A stretch of DNA of 8,541 nt from contig CAINEG010000148.1 in the NCBI GenBank assembly GCA_903847655.1, forward strand, positions 1 to 8,541, read 5' to 3'. The position numbers and the translations under genes are program-made. Source of the DNA: an uncultured Bacteroidota bacterium. Lineage in GTDB: Bacteria; Bacteroidota; Bacteroidia; Chitinophagales; Chitinophagaceae. This document shows, one piece after another, positions 6,716-8,541 of this stretch (position 1 is the first letter of the stretch; each line of letters begins with the position of its first letter). The notes below the pieces were generated by a model. That model did not search any database. It saw nothing but the letters and a program-made list of their open reading frames with translations, and had not been told where the DNA came from.

Positions 6716-7807
6716 TTACTTAGCTGCTTTTTTGTACAAATAATAGACCACCCATATAAAAATTAAATTGGGGATCCAAGCAGCAATCAATGGGGGTAAA
6801 TTTCCCTTAGTGGAAAAGATGGTAGAGAACCTATCCGTGATGATGAAAAGTGCTGCTATCATGAAGCCCATGGCCAAATGCGAGCCACTACCCCCTCTTA
6901 CTTTTCGGCCTGCAATAATGCCTCCAATTAAGGTTAGCAAGAGCACTGTTAAAGGAGTAGCATCCCTACGGTAACGTTCAATCTTTAATTCATTCGTGCC
7001 CTCAGCGCCTCTTAAAGCTTCCAAATTGATTTTCTTGATTAGTTCTGGAGTGGTGAGTTTATCCTTGGTATATTTGTCTTTCTCCAAATCAATGGGCTTA
7101 AATGCAAATATTTTGTGCATCATGGGAACATAGGTAATCAACTCTTTGTCATCCAAAACTCTTCTTTCTATTACATCAGACAAAGACCAGCTTTTAGAAG
7201 CAGTGTCCCAAATAATTTCGTTAGACCTGATATTGTAAATTATTTTGTCTTTGTCCATTTGATAAGCAAAAAAGCTATTCCCTCTTTTAAAAGAAGTATC
7301 GTAGGAATAGATACCTGCATAAGTAAAGGAATCAATTCTAAAATAAATATCACTCGAACCTCTTACCAAAGCATTGTAACTAGAATGAGTATCTACATAA
7401 GCTGCTTCAAAACTTCCTCTAATCGTATTGGCTTTAGGAATAAACCAAAAGTTGGATACCCATAACAATACACCCAATAAAGCACCTCCTATCCAATAAG
7501 GCCTCAACCATCTGTCATAAGTAATGCCGCTGGCCAACATGGCAATGATTTCTGTTTGTCCTGCCATCTTTGAAGTAAAAAAAATCACCGCAATAAAAAC
7601 AAATAAAGGAAAAAGTAGTGCGATGATGTGTGGGATATAACCAATATAATAATGTGTGAATATTTCACCTACAGAAAAGCCAGACTTTACAAAGTCATCT
7701 GTTTTTTCACTTATATCTATTACTACTGCAATCACAGCAAATAAAAAGATGGAGAAAAAAAATACAGTCAAAAACTTTTTTAATATGTACCAATCTAATT
7801 TTTTCAA
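6716..7807 (-). CDS. lptG: LptF/LptG (YjgP/YjgQ) family lipopolysaccharide export permease
   Basis: This 363-residue inner-membrane protein has the family layout. Three N-terminal helices (about 12-31, 54-77, 103-123) precede a periplasmic jellyroll-like region (about 130-240), followed by three C-terminal helices (about 285-301, 310-328, 337-357). The cytoplasmic segment GQTEIIAMLASGITYDRWLRP (83-103) is the coupling-helix motif that contacts the LptB ATPase. In the LptB2FG complex such permeases extract LPS from the inner membrane for transport outward. LptF and LptG cannot be separated reliably by eye, so the symbol is provisional. The start is TTG (7805-7807): the codons upstream reach a TAA within six codons, the next in-frame Met is residue 81, and family members begin just at this MKKLDWYI-like sequence. 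The gene follows tgt by 15 bases and is probably co-transcribed with it. Confidence 0.9.
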   Translation of the reverse strand: MKKLDWYILKKFLTVFFFSIFLFAVIAVVIDISEKTDDFVKSGFSVGEIFTHYYIGYIPHIIALLFPLFVFIAVIFFTSKMAGQTEIIAMLASGITYDRWLRPYWIGGALLGVLLWVSNFWFIPKANTIRGSFEAAYVDTHSSYNALVRGSSDIYFRIDSFTYAGIYSYDTSFKRGNSFFAYQMDKDKIIYNIRSNEIIWDTASKSWSLSDVIERRVLDDKELITYVPMMHKIFAFKPIDLEKDKYTKDKLTTPELIKKINLEALRGAEGTNELKIERYRRDATPLTVLLLTLIGGIIAGRKVRGGSGSHLAMGFMIAALFIITDRFSTIFSTKGNLPPLIAAWIPNLIFIWVVYYLYKKAAK

Positions 7808-7822
7808 TGCAGTAAATTTCTT

Positions 7823-8541
7823 TTATAATCGCTTACTTATTTGTTCTACCATTGTTTTTTTCCAAGCATTGTAGTCCCCAGCAATAATGTGCTCCCTTGC
7901 TTGGCCGACCAACCAAAGATAAAAAGATAGATTCTGAATGCTGGCCAATTGCAAGCCTAATATTTCATCGGCTACAAACAAATGACGCAAATAAGCCTTC
8001 GTATAATACTGGCTCATTTCATTGGGAATACCTGGATCCAATGGAGAAAAATCATTTGCCCATTGCTTATTCTTTATATTAATCACCCCTTGAGAAGTAA
8101 AGATCATTCCATTGCGGCCATTGCGTGTAGGCATCACACAATCAAACATGTCCACGCCTAAGTCTATAGCTTCTAAAATATTCCAAGGGGTGCCCACACC
8201 CATTAAATACCTTGGCTTATTCACTGGTAAATTTTCACAACATAATTGTGTGAAATCATATAGTTCTTGTTCAGACTCTCCTACACTTAAACCACCAATG
8301 GCGTTGCCCACTGCATTTTTTGAACTAATGTATGCACAAGATGCTTTTCTTAAATCTGCATAGGTGCCGCCTTGCACAATGGGGAATAAATTTTGGGTAT
8401 GGCCATATAAATCTGGGGTCTCGGACAACCTATTAAAACACTTGTCTAACCATAAATGGGTCAAATTCATGCTCTTTTGCACATATTCATATTCGCTTGG
8501 ATAAGGAGGGCATTCGTCAAATGCCATGATGATATCTGCCC
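7823..8541 (-). CDS. tgt: tRNA-guanine(34) transglycosylase (queuine tRNA-ribosyltransferase), 5' partial
   Basis: The frame runs off the right edge. The internal Met at 8527 is not the start, because the preceding codons give ADII, continuous with the conserved ADIIMAFDECPPYPSE block. About 238 C-terminal residues of a protein normally near 375 are visible. The enzyme exchanges guanine 34 in GUN-anticodon tRNAs for a queuosine precursor. Motifs seen are FDECPPYP (substrate base pocket), LFPIVQGGTY, AIGGLSVGE, and GVDMFDCVMPTRNGRNG with the nucleophilic Asp encoded at 8141-8143. The usual zinc site (C-x-C-x2-C plus a distal His) is absent: the aligned positions are Ile, Asn, Ser and Gln. I recall related Bacteroidota Tgt proteins also lacking the cysteines, so this may be a lineage trait. 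The other motifs and the uninterrupted frame argue against a pseudogene. lptG begins 15 bases downstream. Confidence 0.95.
   Translation of the reverse strand, partial: ADIIMAFDECPPYPSEYEYVQKSMNLTHLWLDKCFNRLSETPDLYGHTQNLFPIVQGGTYADLRKASCAYISSKNAVGNAIGGLSVGESEQELYDFTQLCCENLPVNKPRYLMGVGTPWNILEAIDLGVDMFDCVMPTRNGRNGMIFTSQGVINIKNKQWANDFSPLDPGIPNEMSQYYTKAYLRHLFVADEILGLQLASIQNLSFYLWLVGQAREHIIAGDYNAWKKTMVEQISKRL

Noticed and set aside
6681..6720. T-run after lptG (CCTTTTTTTGAG on the minus strand) as an intrinsic terminator
   Set aside because: No stable GC-rich stem precedes the T-run; the CCG/CGG inverted repeat downstream is only 3 bp.
7934..8029. tgt as a decaying pseudogene because the zinc site is lost
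   Set aside because: The frame is uninterrupted, the catalytic and base-binding motifs are intact, and I recall similar loss of the cysteines in other Bacteroidota Tgt proteins.
7823..8527. Complete short Tgt starting at the Met at 8527
   Set aside because: The codons upstream encode ADII, which belongs to the conserved block, so the gene simply continues past the window edge.

Overview
The window is an ordinary, AT-rich chromosomal stretch that reads as Bacteroidota, probably Chitinophagaceae or a close relative (inference). The support is: an outer-membrane barrel with an N-terminal carboxypeptidase-regulatory-like domain, of a type expanded in this phylum; perfect matches to the Bacteroidota -7 promoter box (TANNTTTG) ahead of the tRNA and the citrate synthase; a tRNA without encoded CCA; no evident dependence on Shine-Dalgarno sites; and the pairing of tgt with an LptG-type permease. 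I see no mobile element, CRISPR array, integrase, prophage gene or clear disruption, and no gene-free stretch longer than about 130 bases.

Layout. Bases 1-2793 (+ strand) carry the end of a 5-oxoproline (pyroglutamate) utilisation operon: pxpC (start outside the window), pxpA overlapping it by 68 bases, and an NRAMP-superfamily membrane protein overlapping pxpA by 8 bases. pxpB is not seen and would be expected just upstream. From 2794 to the end everything is on the minus strand. Read in transcription order, this is tgt (start outside the window), lptG, gltA, tRNA-Ala(GGC), and an outer-membrane beta-barrel gene. The two halves converge with no base between the stop codons at 2793/2794.

How the genes work together. 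PxpC and PxpA are parts of the ATP-dependent 5-oxoprolinase that opens 5-oxoproline to glutamate; the transporter-like protein is the natural candidate for bringing in its substrate. tgt and lptG form a tight pair (15-base gap) but serve unrelated processes, tRNA queuosine exchange and LPS export. gltA has its own promoter-like box and encodes a citrate synthase of the mitochondrial-like class. The tRNA has a clear promoter and lies only 16 bases ahead of the barrel gene, so the two are probably co-transcribed.

I do not find an undescribed multi-gene system here. The points most worth a second look are: an NRAMP-fold protein that has lost its metal-binding motifs inside a 5-oxoprolinase operon; a Tgt in which all four usual zinc ligands are replaced; a D-stem mismatch in the tRNA; and the tRNA/outer-membrane-protein transcript.
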